From: Casuarina equisetifolia
Lineage: Eukaryota; Streptophyta; Magnoliopsida; Fagales; Casuarinaceae
Assembly (NCBI GenBank): GCA_028551475.1
Contig: CM052358.1
Coordinates: 26,190,853-26,254,852 of the forward strand
Length of the DNA: 64,000 nt
Direction: 5' to 3'
Part shown: piece by piece, positions 1 through 10,797 of the stretch
How positions within the stretch are numbered: position 1 is the stretch's first letter
How the letters are laid out: each line of letters starts with the position of its first letter
Program-made: the position numbers and the translations under genes
The notes under the pieces: generated by a model
Seen by the model: the letters and a program-made list of their open reading frames with translations, nothing else
Database searches by the model: none
Told to the model about the DNA's origin: nothing

Positions 1-2856
1 AAACCCTAAATGGCTACAAAGTAATATGGATTTCTCCATTGAATTTAGTACTCCTGGATTGTCAGATCACAGTCCTTGCATTATCAAGGTGGGCAATAAT
101 AGACCAAGTCAGAAAAGGACTTTTAGATTTTTCAACTTTTGGCCAGACAACCCCCAATTTATGACAATAGTGAAGAATATTTGGCAACAAAGGGTTGATG
201 GCACTATAATGTACAGAATAATGATAAAGTTGAAGGAAATGAAAAAAGAGTTGAGAAAGCTAAATAGAGAGGAATTTGGAGAACTACCAAGGAAAACAGA
301 GGTAGCAAGGAAGCAGCTACAAATAGCACAAGCAAAGCTCTTTGATGATCCTTCAAATACCCAATTGCGCAATGAAGAAAAGGAGTGGTTAGAAAAGTTA
401 CTAATATGTAGCAAGCATGAAGAAATACTTCTGAAGCAAAAATCAAGGAATAATTGGCTGAAAGAGGGAGATTGTAATAGTAAAGTCTTTTTTGGAAGCA
501 TGATGAAGAGGAGAGCAAAAAATCACATTGTTAAGTTGGAATTAGATGATGGGCAACTTACTGAAGATCCTGAAATGATAAAGAACAAAATTCTAAATTA
601 TTATCAAAACTTGCTAGGGAGGGCAAACCAACCTCAACCATCAGAAACAAGATTAAGAGAGTTATTTCCTATGGAAATTCCAGAAGAGACAAAGAGAAGC
701 CTTATAGCAGACGTTCAAAGAGAAGATATACAAAAGGTCCTTAATACCTTTGGTGATTACAAAGCTCCAGGTCCTGATGGATATAATAGCTTCTTCTTCA
801 AGAAAGCATGGAGTATTATAGGGAGTGACATAGAAGATGCAGTAATAGCTTTCTTTCAAAGGAGACAGCTACTGCGAAGTATAAATTCAACAGTAATCTC
901 TCTTGTCCCTAAGAAAATTAATGCCACCAATATGAAAGATTTTAGACCAATATCTTGTTGTAATGTGTTGTACAAGATCATATCTAAAATTGTGGCAGGA
1001 AGACTAAGTTTAGCTTTGCCTCATTTCATACATCCCTGTCAGACAGCTTTTGTGCCAGGAAGGAACATTAAGGAAAATATTTTGTTGTGTCAAGAGTTGA
1101 TGCACAATTATCACAAAGATATTCATGGGAAAAGGGTGGCAATTAAGGTTGATATTATGAAAGCATATGATTCAATAGACTGGAATGCAATCCTAAATAC
1201 ACTGAAAGTTTTGAAGTTCCCAGACAAATTTAGATTGCTGATTGAAAGCTGCATCACTACTGTGGGATATTCTGTGAACATCAATGGCTCTCATACAGGT
1301 TTTTTTAAGGGGGCAAAGGGACTTAGACAAGGAGACCCTCTCTCTCCTTTTCTCTTTGTTATTGTGATGGAGATTCTTAACAGAATTATACAAAATAAAG
1401 TATCTTCTGGAAGGTTTAAATTTCACTGGAAATGCGCCAAAGAAAAGATCACTCATTTATGCTTTGCTGATGATCTCTTTTTGTTTGCTCATGGAGATAT
1501 TGAATCCATATTATGTTTACTAGATGCTATGCAAGAGTTTGAAGATATAACAGGTTTGAAGATGCATCCAGAGAAGTGTCAAATTTTCTTTTCAGGCTTG
1601 TCAGAACAGGAAAAGGCTCTAATACTTGATCATATTCCTATCCAAGAAGGCCAACTTCCCATAAAATACTTAGGAGTACCATTGATTACTAAAAGACTCT
1701 CCAACCTAGATTGTACTATCCTGACAGAAAAGATATTGAGAAGAATTGAAGGTTGGGAGTCTAAGCATATTAGTTATGGGGGGAGACTGCAGCTAGCCAA
1801 AAGTGTTCTATTCTCATTGCAAACATATTGGATGCAAATTTTTCTACTGCCAAAACAGACCCTTTATGAAATTGAAAAAAGGATTAGAACTTTCCTTTGG
1901 ACAGGTAAATCTAATGGACGATGTGTAGCGAAAGTGGCATGGAAAGAAGTTTGCTGGCCTAAAGTTTCTGGAGGACTAGGTTTGATAGACATTCACACTT
2001 GGAATAAAGCAGCAATTGGAAAACTCCTATGGTCTCTTGTGCACCCCAATTCAAACTCCTTATGGGTTAAATGGATGATAACAGAAAATTTGAAGGAAAG
2101 GAATGTATTAGAAGTTGAGATGAAAGGATCACTAGCTTGGAGTTTTAGGAATATTTTACAAGTAAGAAATGAACTAACACAACTAGTGACAGACTCAAAA
2201 TACAATATTGCCAAGAGTTATGTAGCACTAAGAGAGAACAGAGAAGATTCCAAATGGGCAACACTTGTTTGGAAAGAAGAAGTACCGAAGCATAATTTTA
2301 TATGTTGGATCATTTTAAGAGACAAACTATCCACAGCAGATCGGGTGGCAAAATGGAATAGTTCAGTGGATCTACGATGCAACCTCTGCCAACAAGAAGA
2401 AGAATCACATGAACATTTATTTTTTAAGTGCAGGTTCACAAACTACATCTGGAAGGCTTTGTTAGGCATGAATGGATTAACTCGAAGAATTGAACATTGG
2501 AGAGCTGAAATATATTGGATGATCAACACTATTAAGAAGAAGAGCTTTGCAGCTACTTTGCTTAGTATATCTTTCAAGGCCGTATTGTATCACATTTGGA
2601 GCGAAAGGAATAGAAGAAGATTCAGCAATACAAGTCTAGAAAACTCAACCATTATTGCCAAAATCAAGAAGGACGTGAGAGGCAAGATTTCATCTACTAG
2701 AGGAGTTAAGCTTACAAATTGTAATAAATTTTTACAAGAGCTTTGGAATTTGTCAAGTGCAATATTTGAGCTTAGATGATGATATTTTGTAATCGAACAA
2801 TCTTGTAAATTTTTTATGAGTGATATATAATTTGACCTTTCACCAAAAAAAAAAAA
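1..2856 (+). mobile_element. Young L1-type LINE, ORF2 (reverse transcriptase) and 3' end; 5' part lies left of the window
   Basis: A single open frame runs from base 2 to the stop at 2779, about 925 codons. The first ATG at 26 is internal, because the preceding codons (NPKWLQSN) continue the protein. The first residues (PGLSDHSP) are the end of an L1 endonuclease domain. Reverse transcriptase follows, with FRPISCCN, TAFVPGRNIKENI, the GLRQGDPLSPFLF motif and the catalytic FADD at residues about 480-483 counted from base 26. A zinc-finger-like zf-RVT region lies near residues 745-815 (CNLC, ESHEHLFFKC). A short 3' UTR ends in an A-run at 2845-2856, marking the 3' end. No internal stop or frameshift is visible, so the insertion looks recent. 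The 5' end and target-site duplication cannot be judged here. ORF2 makes the endonuclease/reverse transcriptase for target-primed retrotransposition. Confidence 0.93.
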
Positions 2857-4660
2857 AGTTTTCAAATTTGAGAATCCATTCCTCATTAGTAAATGTTTTT
2901 TCAATTTTACTAGCTCTAAGACAAGTGCTTAAACCTTTGTTTATCCATGTGAATAGTGGACCCAAATAATGAGGTTTAACCAATGTCATATTCCGAATCA
3001 TTTCATTCAAGACACCTTTCAAATACTTTAATCTTTGGGTGAATAGCCCTAATTTTATAGATATTGTGAATTATGTATGACAATAAAAGTCAATGACATC
3101 AAGATGTTCAAATTTGTAAGTAAGTTAAAAGCACTTAAGAATTAGCTTAGGAATCTGAAATTTTCCCAATTTGGTGATTTATATCAAAAGATATTGGTTA
3201 GTAAAGAACAGCTGTAGTAGATTCAACTTAATCTATAACTTGACCCTTTTAATGTGCTTATAAGCTCTAAGGAAAGGCTTAAAATGGAGCAATTACTTGC
3301 ATTATGTAAACATGAAAAAATCCTTCTAAAATAAGATTTCAGGAATCTTTAGTTGAAAAAATGAGATAATAATTGTAAAATATTATTATCATCTTTGATG
3401 CATAGAAAAGCTTAGAACAAATTACTCATTTAGTATAAAATATGGTTATACTATTTTTGATAATGATGCCTTATGTAATGTTATCATTACATATTATAGA
3501 TCTATACTTAGTAGTTCTTTTACTAATAATATTCACACTAAAAGGTATGCTTCCTCATTTCATAAGAATGTAAATGACTTACTAAATCTACTTGCTTTTG
3601 AATGATCAAATGTGGTGAGAGTTATTTAGGGGTTTCATGATTTTAAAGTTCCAAGTCTTGATGGCTGCAATAGTCTTTTTATAAGAAAATCTAGTCTATT
3701 ATCAAACATGACATAAAAGATACAATGCTAAATTTTTTATCATCCAAGAAATTATTGAAAGCTATTAATACTATTTTGTTATGTCTAGTTCCAAGAACCT
3801 TTAATTTTAATTGCATGAAGGATTTCTAACCAAATGCATGTTAAAATGTTCTATATAAAGCAATCTCTAATCTACTTTTAAAGAAAATAAGCCTCATTCT
3901 CCTTATTGTAGCTAGCCAAAATCAAGTTGTTTTAATTATAGGTTGTTAAGTATCTAAAAATGTTATGCTATGTCATGAGTTACTTCATAATTATCACATA
4001 GGAGATAAAGGTAAGCTAATTGCCATTAAAATTTAACATGTTGGCTTTTTTTAGGACATCAATAGGTTAAGGCAAGAAGGTTCTCTTGTCCCTTTATTTA
4101 TATATTCTTGTCATGAGATTTTTAACAAGATTATTATTGAGAAAACTTCTACTTCTAATTTCAAATTTCATTAGTGTTGCAAAAAGGAAAAAAAATACTC
4201 ACCTTTACTTTGCAAATGACTTGTTTTTATTTGCACATAGGGATGTAAATTTGGTGTTATGTCTCACTAATACTTTAAAAGACTTTGTAATACTCACGTG
4301 CTTACATTTTAATCCTAGCAAATTCTAGCTTTTTTTTTTCAAGGCTCCTAGAGCAAGAAAAGCTTTTAATATTATATCATACTCCATTTTCTTAGGAAAC
4401 TTTCCCTATTAGGTATCTAAATATTTCTTTTATTACAAAAAAGGCTTACTTACATTGATTCTATGATTTTGACGAAAACCTCATAAGAAGAATTAATAAA
4501 TAAAGAATGAAACATCATAGGTATGGAAAAATGTTACAATAGGCAAAATTAGTTCTTATCTCTATTTATATCTTTTGAATACAAATGTTTCTTTTTTTTT
4601 TTTGGATATTCATGTATTTAAAAACTCTTCCCTAAGTCTTAAAGATAGAAAATAGTGAAG
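2857..4660 (+). mobile_element. Old LINE relic with an inverted 5' segment
   Basis: Directly after the A-tail of the younger LINE, the minus strand of 2857-3022 encodes an L1 endonuclease piece (GPLFTWINKG ... FTNEEWILKFEN). From about 3018 the plus strand takes up reverse-transcriptase sequence parallel to the younger element: FKYFNLWVNSPNF, FKVPSLDGCNS at about 3640, RLRQEGSLVPL at about 4065, then LYFANDLFLFAHRD in the frame 4086-4328. A decayed match to the GGRLQLAKSVLF region lies near 4520-4590. Many stops and frame changes make it a dead copy. The layout, inverted 5' piece then forward 3' piece with roughly 30 codons missing at the breakpoint, is that expected from twin priming. The right end is vague, and no A-tail is recognised. 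Confidence 0.75.
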
Positions 4661-4837
4661 AATATGGTATTTATAATATTTTCAGTATTTACTTATCTTA
4701 TTAGTCTTAGCAAAAGCTTATATTGGATGATTATAAAACGATTATTTTCAATTTATTTTTGTGTTCATAAGAAAAAAGTTTGATGTGTTATTGGTGGCAA
4801 GTCATAACAAAGTCATTCATTCATTATTTTGAAGAAA

Positions 4838-5087
4838 AAAAATCCATATCACCTTCCAGCTAAAACGAATGAAGAACATGTAAAAAGAAGATTGGTGGCA
4901 ATACAATGACTTCTCATCAATTGTTTAAGTAGCAACCTTGCCCTTTAGTGCTGCGAGAAAAAAAAAATCCATATCACCTTCCAGCTAAAACGAATGAAGA
5001 ACTTGTAAAACGAAGATTGATGGCAATACAATGACTTCTCATCAATTGTTCACGTAGCAACCTTGCCCTTTAGTGCTGAGAGAAAGA
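4838..5087. repeat. 125-bp tandem direct duplication
   Basis: Two adjacent copies of a non-coding block beginning AATCCATATCACCTTCCAGC start at 4841 and 4966, giving a 125-bp period. They run through CCTTGCCCTTTAGTGCTG and differ at only a handful of bases. An A-run marks the start of each copy. The high identity suggests a recent local duplication. The flanking sequence (4660-4838 and 5087-5260) shows no gene. Confidence 0.85.
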
Positions 5088-5259
5088 TTAACGCCTGGCC
5101 ATTTATTGGAGTGAGTAGGATAAGTGACTCCAAACGCTCTTTAGCATAGGTGAATGGTCTTTTGAAGCAAGGTCCAAAAATCAATGTGATTCTTGTGTCC
5201 CCAAAGGATATAAAAAGGCCAAGCTTCTCGATACCGCAACACGCGGGTTAGGTATTAAC

Positions 5260-7490
5260 TTGAGAAGGGAAAAGTAAATTGAAATGACTTCAATTAAACT
5301 CGGTTCTCAAGAGACGTACAAATACTTGGTTTACCAAAGGCTTAAGCGGTACCTTTTCTAGGAAGGTTGAAACAGGTTGGCATGTTTGTTAGGATTAAAT
5401 GGTATGTTGTTTGAGAGGGGCTCGAAGATGAGTTGATGGAAAGGGGAGTTTGTGGCTTTTTGGAGTAGGATGCTACAAATGACATTATGTGTGAAATTTC
5501 AATGGATGTTTGCCTAATAAAATTCTTACAAGATATGAAATTATATCAAGCAAACATCCATTGAAATTTCACACATAATGTCATTTGTAGCATTCTACTC
5601 CAAAAAGGTTGAAATAGCTTGTCATGTTTGCTAGGATTCAATGGCATGTTATTTGAGAAAGGCTCAAACATGAGTTGATTGAGAGGGGAGTTATGGCTTT
5701 TTGGGATAAAATCTTGCAAATGACATTATGTGTGAAAGTCATTGAAATTTCTTATCTTGTAAGATTTATATCAATCAAACATCCATTGAAGTTTTGCACA
5801 TAATGTCATTTGTAGCATTCTACTCCAAAAAGGTTGAAATAGCTTGTCATGTTTGCTAGGATTCAATGGCATGTCATTTGAGAGGGCTCAAAAATGAGTT
5901 GATTGAGAAAGGAGTTTATAGCTTTTTGGAGTAGAATGCTGTAAATGAAATTATGTGTGAAAGTCATTGAAATTTCTTATCTTGTAAGATTTATATCAGT
6001 CAAACATCCATTGAATGGCAATTCAATTGCTCATGGGTTCAAAAGGCTAAACAACAAGCGTTTACACAAGACATAAAGCAAAACTAAAGAGGAAAAATAA
6101 CAAAGAAAACAAATGAATTTTATAATCCCTCAACAAGAAATTGTTTTAGCATATGTATGTAACTCACACATTATTTTAGCATGAGTGAACTTCTTTTCAA
6201 TTTAGTCAGCCAAAAAAAAAATGTAGTGCCCTAATTGAGAGTTTGATATCCAAAAGGAAAATGAAATTGAAATGAGTTAAAGGATTGCTTTTAAGATGAC
6301 TAAGATGGGTTGTTGTACTTATTGTGACTAAATGAACATTTTTCCAAAGGGGCTCAAATGCAAGTTGATTTAGAAAGGAGTTTGTGGGCTTTTAGTGTAG
6401 AATGATGCAAATGAGGTTAGGTATGAATATCATCAAAAATTTTCATAAATTGTAAGAATTATATTTAGGAAATATCCATTGCAAGTGAAAAAACAATTCA
6501 AGTGCTTGTGACTTTAAAAAAAAAAAAAAAAGGCTAAATCACATGTGGTTATACAAGACATAAAGGAAAAATAAAGAATGAAAAAAAAAAACAAGAGTTT
6601 TTGATATTCATCACCAACATTTTGCTTTAAGATGTGTATATAAATCTCTTGTCATTTTTACATGACTAAACTTGTCATTTTAGCAAGGTATAACGTAAAA
6701 GATATAATGCTCTAAATGAATCCTTGATTTACAAAGGAAATGGAAATGGAGATGATTGACATGAATCTTAGTTTTGGAAAATATAAAATGCTTCATGTTG
6801 AAGGGCCTTAAAAGATATCCGTTTTGAGTTGGCTGAAACAGATTGTTGTGTTTGTTAGGACTAAATAGAAGTTTCTACTAGAGGTGCTTGAATGCAAATC
6901 AATTTAAAGGGGAGTTCATGGTGTTTCAATGTAGAATGACACTTATGATGTCATATGAGAAAATTATAAAAATTTCATATCTTGTAAAAATTGTATCTAA
7001 GAAATATTCGTAGAGGGCAATTCACTTACTTCTAGGTTTAGAATGCTAAATAATTTCTACTTATACATGAAATAAAGCAAAAGTAGAAATAAACTTAAGA
7101 AAATAAGTGACCTTCGAAATCCGTCAATCACATGTCATTTTAGCATGTTTTTATGTAATCTACTTGTCCTTTTAGAATGAGTAAAATTCTTGTAAGTTAA
7201 GCAAGACAAAATATCAAGTATGTAATGCATGAAATAAGACTTCGATTTGCGAAGGGAAAATTAAATTGAAATTCTTCAACCAAATTGTGTTTTCAAAGGA
7301 CATATAAAAAAACTTAGTGTTTGAAGGATACTTAGGGGTGCCTCTTTTGAGATGGCTAAAATGGTCATGTCTGTTGGAATTGGATGGCATGTTGTTGAAA
7401 ATGGGCTTGAACACAAATGATTTAGAGGAGACCTTGTTGTTTTTTTAGTGTACAATAATGCAAATGGGGGAGGGATTGTTACTGGGCTAA
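5260..7490. repeat. Degenerate long-unit tandem array, ~490-bp unit with ~225-bp sub-units
   Basis: A consensus block recurs in order: AAATTGAAATGA, then a 'lead' section, then GATGGCTNAAA/GGTTGAAA, CATGTTTGYTAGGATT, GGCTCAAAnATGAGTTGATT, AGTGTAGAATGnTGCAAATG, TTCTTATCTTGTAAGATTTAT, AAACATCCATTG and ACAAGACATAAAGCAAAA. Lead sections start near 5278, 6258, 6740 and 7257, giving spacings near 980 (two units with an internal rearrangement), 480 and 515. Within the first unit, a shorter piece starting AGGTTGAAA repeats at 5364, 5606 and 5831. Similarity falls from left to right, so the array is old with a recently amplified left part. No coding potential is evident. Confidence 0.75.
5456..5607. 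repeat. Near-perfect inverted repeat, 58-bp arms, 36-bp loop
   Basis: The arm 5456-5513 (TTTTTGGAGTAG ... TGGATGTTTGC) is the reverse complement of 5550-5607 (GCAAACATCCA ... CTACTCCAAAAA), with only about one mismatch. The loop is 5514-5549. It lies inside the degenerate array, where the same words occur singly in direct orientation, so one unit was inverted next to another. The RNA or single-stranded DNA could form a long hairpin. Confidence 0.9.
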
Positions 7491-9179
7491 GTATATATTG
7501 ATGCATGATGTTTGGTTTTGTGTTTTATTTTGTGCAGTGGTTCTGGGCTAGGACATACATTTTGCGCATAGTAGTATGAGGTGGTAATGATTGGGCCCAA
7601 TTTTGTACATTTCGTGATAGGCCCCAGTTCGACAAAAAGGAGGGGTTTTGGTGGGGAGGGTGGTGTTTGTGGGGTTGTGGTTTTAGGGCGATATGACTAA
7701 ACTATGACAAGTTTGGGTTCCCTTTTGAACCCTGATTTCCTAAATCTGATTTCGTTCGATGATTTTAGCCACAATAACTCGGCGGAGTCGCAATTGTCCA
7801 AGTCCCTTTGAGGATTTTGTTCTTCGGGGACTAATTACCAGGTCTTGGGCTCCCACATACCAGGAACAGAACATGTAACAGATATTCAGTCCTACTAATT
7901 TCCAAGCATTTGGAGCTTTTTTTGTGAGGAAGTCAAGGGCCTGATCTGCTTAAAAGACTCATTAAACACGTTTTTGGTTGCTTGCTTCTGATACTTCCCA
8001 TCGCATGCTTTTTATACTTCATATTTGGCTGCAAAATCAAGAATTAGAGAAATCACGTTACCAGCTTTCTAGAGATAAATCAGAAGGAAACCTAGCCACC
8101 AACTGCCATACGAGAAGCATGCCGAGATAAACAATAGACAATAATTGAGCTTTCTATTTTGAAATGGATTTCTTGTTTAATTATTGAACACAAGAGCTCT
8201 CTTTTATCATAAGCAAAACCACAACTTTTGATCAGTCTAACTTAATTTTGTTGGAAAAGGTATACATTATATTAAATTGATAGTGTGATCATATCTATGA
8301 TTTGAAAGCACGGAGCTGCACTTTTCTTTTTCTTTTTTCTAGTGTAATACGTTTAAAGAGTTATACGATGATGGGAAGGTAAAAGCCCTTTCATATTCTT
8401 TCTCAATTGACTTTAAAAGAAAAGATTAGAATGAAAATTTATGACCTGCGTTTTCATATTTGTAATACTTGATGTGATGTTTAGATCTTAGATTTAATAG
8501 AAGACGTCAATTAAGTTTAACAGGGAAAAAAAACAAGTATTAAAAAGAGGCCAAAAAATTAGATAGATAAAAAGAAAACTAGATTGTAAAAGTAATCTAT
8601 TAAAGTAACAAAAAGAGCAACCTATAGGTACAAAGTAAATTAGATTCATTCAGAAGAGGCCAACAATTTTTAACTTGTGTCGGAAATGATTAGTTTTTAC
8701 ACATTTAAAGACTTAAATGCGTCTTCTTTTTGCTTAAAAAGGAGAAAAAAATTTCCTTCACATTGAAGATATGCAAAACAATTTTTTATTTTTTAAATAA
8801 TATAATAATCTTTAACTTCTTAACCCGAATGAGAGTTAGGCAAGTTCAATAGCTTATATCCTAAAAAAGAAAAAAAAATCAATTTAATCCAATTACTTTC
8901 TTTTCAATAGAAAGAGAGGAACTTAATTTGGGTCAAATGAAAAACTCGAGTTCCTCCTTTTCACTTTGAAAGATAGCTGAAATGAACTCATGACCATTGG
9001 ATCAAACATTCAAATGATTGCATTACCTTAGTTCAATATAAAATATGTATTCAATTTTAATATATTATTTTCACTATTTTTATTATATAAATGTGTTTTT
9101 GTCATTTGATACTTGTTTGTAATTCTAATTTAGTTGAGAGTAAATATTGTTTAACTCGTTTAAGTTTAAATTTAAAATC

Positions 9180-9210
<31 letters not shown>

Positions 9211-9262
9211 ACACATGTGAATTATAAAAAATAAAAATAAAAAATATCCACAATTTTTATTC
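7491..9262. other. Intergenic DNA upstream of the polyamine transporter
   Basis: No convincing coding region on either strand. The left part (7500-7860) is G+T-rich low-copy sequence. The right part is AT-rich with A- and T-runs and an (AT)n microsatellite at about 9182-9208. The promoter of the transporter gene lies at its right edge. Confidence 0.6.
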
Positions 9263-9269
9263 TATAAAA
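9263..9269 (+). promoter_or_regulatory. Probable TATA box of the polyamine transporter gene
   Basis: TATAAAA lies 113 bases before the ATG at 9382. The sequence on to the ATG has no upstream ATG, which fits a 5' leader of roughly 80-90 bases. Confidence 0.5.
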
Positions 9270-9381
9270 GGTACAGTACTGTCTCTCTCGTGATGCAAAG
9301 TGACTTAAGCCAGTTGTCTTGGAGCCAATAACACAGAACAAGAGGCAACTACCTTTCGGTCCAAAATATCCATAACCAACC

Positions 9382-10797
9382 ATGGAAACATGCCGTTCCT
9401 CAGAAAACGACGAGCCTCTCCTTGAACAGGAACTGCCGCCTCCTCAGACCACCACCAAAACGCCCAAAAAATTAGCACTAATCCCACTCGTATTCCTGAT
9501 CTACTTTGAGGTCGCCGGCGGCCCCTATGGCGAGGAGGCTGCGGTGGGGGCCGCCGGGCCGCTGTTTGCTATTCTTGGATTCCTCATCTTCCCCTTCATA
9601 TGGAGCATTCCCGAGGCCCTCGTCACGGCGGAGCTCGCCACTACCTTCCCCGGTAATGGTGGGTACGTCATCTGGGCGGACCAAGCCTTTGGCCCCTTCT
9701 GGGGCTCCTTGATGGGTTCCTGGAAGTTACTCAGTGGGGTCATAAACTTGGCTTCGTACCCAGTTCTATGCGTATCCTATATCGAGCTGGTATTGCCCGT
9801 TCTCTCTTCAGGCCTGCCGCGCTACTTTGCTATATTTGTTTCAACTTTGGTCCTGTCTTTTCTGAATTACACCGGTCTGACTATAGTTGGGTACACTGCT
9901 GTAACTCTAGGAATTGTTTCACTTTCGCCTTTTATTGTAATGTCTTTGGCTGCAATTCCCAAGATTTATCCTAGTAGGTGGATAAGCTTGGGTCAGGAGG
10001 GTGTGGAGAAAGATTGGACATTGTTTTTCAATACCCTGTTTTGGAACTTGAATTTTTGGGACAATGCTAGTACTTTGGCTGGGGAAGTAGAACAACCCCA
10101 GAAAACATTTCCAAAAGCATTGTTTTCTGCTGGGTTGCTCACTTGTTTGGCTTACTTGATTCCTCTCCTGGCCGCAACTGGAGCTATACCTCTACATCAA
10201 GAAGATTGGGTTGATGGATATTTTGCAGATGCTGCAGAAATTATCTGTGGGAAATGGTTGAAAGTTTGGATTGAAATTGGTGCGGTATTATCGGGAATTG
10301 GACTGTATGAAGCCCAATTGAGCAGTTGCGCATACCAACTTCTTGGAATGGCGGATTTAGGATTTTTACCCCGAGTTTTCGGTTTAAGATCAACATGGTT
10401 TGGTACACCCTGGGTGGGAATTTTGCTTTCAACAGTGATAGCACTTGCAGTTTCCTTCTTGAGTTTTGTAGACATTATATCTTCAGTTAATTTCTTGTAT
10501 AGTTTGGGGATGTTATTGGAGTTTGCATCTTTCATTTGGTTGAGGAAGAAGTTGCCTGGAGTGAAGAGGCCTTTCAGAGTTCCAATGGGTTTGCCGGGAC
10601 TACTGATTATGTGCTTGATTCCATCTGGGTTTTTGGTCTATGTAATGGCCGTGGCTACTAAAGCTGTTTATTTGGTTAGTGCTCTTTTGACATTGGTCGG
10701 AATTGCTTGGTATTTCTTCATGAGTTTTTGCAAGTCCAAGAGGTGGCTTGAGTTCAACAATGCTGGACACAAATTTGAAGATCAGGATCCGGAGTAG
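9382..10797 (+). CDS. Polyamine:proton symporter, PUT/LAT type amino-acid permease
   Basis: Intronless gene for a 471-residue membrane protein of the APC superfamily, plant PUT/LAT group (L-type permeases carrying polyamines and paraquat). The acidic, proline-rich N-terminus ([17 protein letters not shown]) is followed by the family signature [18 protein letters not shown] in TM1 (about residues 43-60) and [19 protein letters not shown] (about 89-107). About 11-12 hydrophobic segments follow, then a short hydrophilic tail. [21 protein letters not shown] in the middle is also typical of the group. The length matches Arabidopsis members (about 480-490 aa), and the intronless structure agrees with At3g13620 as I recall it. 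Expected site: plasma or endomembrane, proton-coupled uptake of putrescine or spermidine. Substrate and exact orthology cannot be read from the sequence. Confidence 0.93.
   Translation: METCRSSENDEPLLEQELPPPQTTTKTPKKLALIPLVFLIYFEVAGGPYGEEAAVGAAGPLFAILGFLIFPFIWSIPEALVTAELATTFPGNGGYVIWADQAFGPFWGSLMGSWKLLSGVINLASYPVLCVSYIELVLPVLSSGLPRYFAIFVSTLVLSFLNYTGLTIVGYTAVTLGIVSLSPFIVMSLAAIPKIYPSRWISLGQEGVEKDWTLFFNTLFWNLNFWDNASTLAGEVEQPQKTFPKALFSAGLLTCLAYLIPLLAATGAIPLHQEDWVDGYFADAAEIICGKWLKVWIEIGAVLSGIGLYEAQLSSCAYQLLGMADLGFLPRVFGLRSTWFGTPWVGILLSTVIALAVSFLSFVDIISSVNFLYSLGMLLEFASFIWLRKKLPGVKRPFRVPMGLPGLLIMCLIPSGFLVYVMAVATKAVYLVSALLTLVGIAWYFFMSFCKSKRWLEFNNAGHKFEDQDPE

Noticed and set aside
1-10. AAACCCTAAA at the very start, like the plant telomere repeat
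   Set aside because: Only one unit is present, and it is part of the open LINE frame (NPKW), so it is coincidence.
7491-7860. G/T-rich stretch upstream of the polyamine transporter as a possible gene or element end
   Set aside because: No frame, terminal repeat or structure could be supported.
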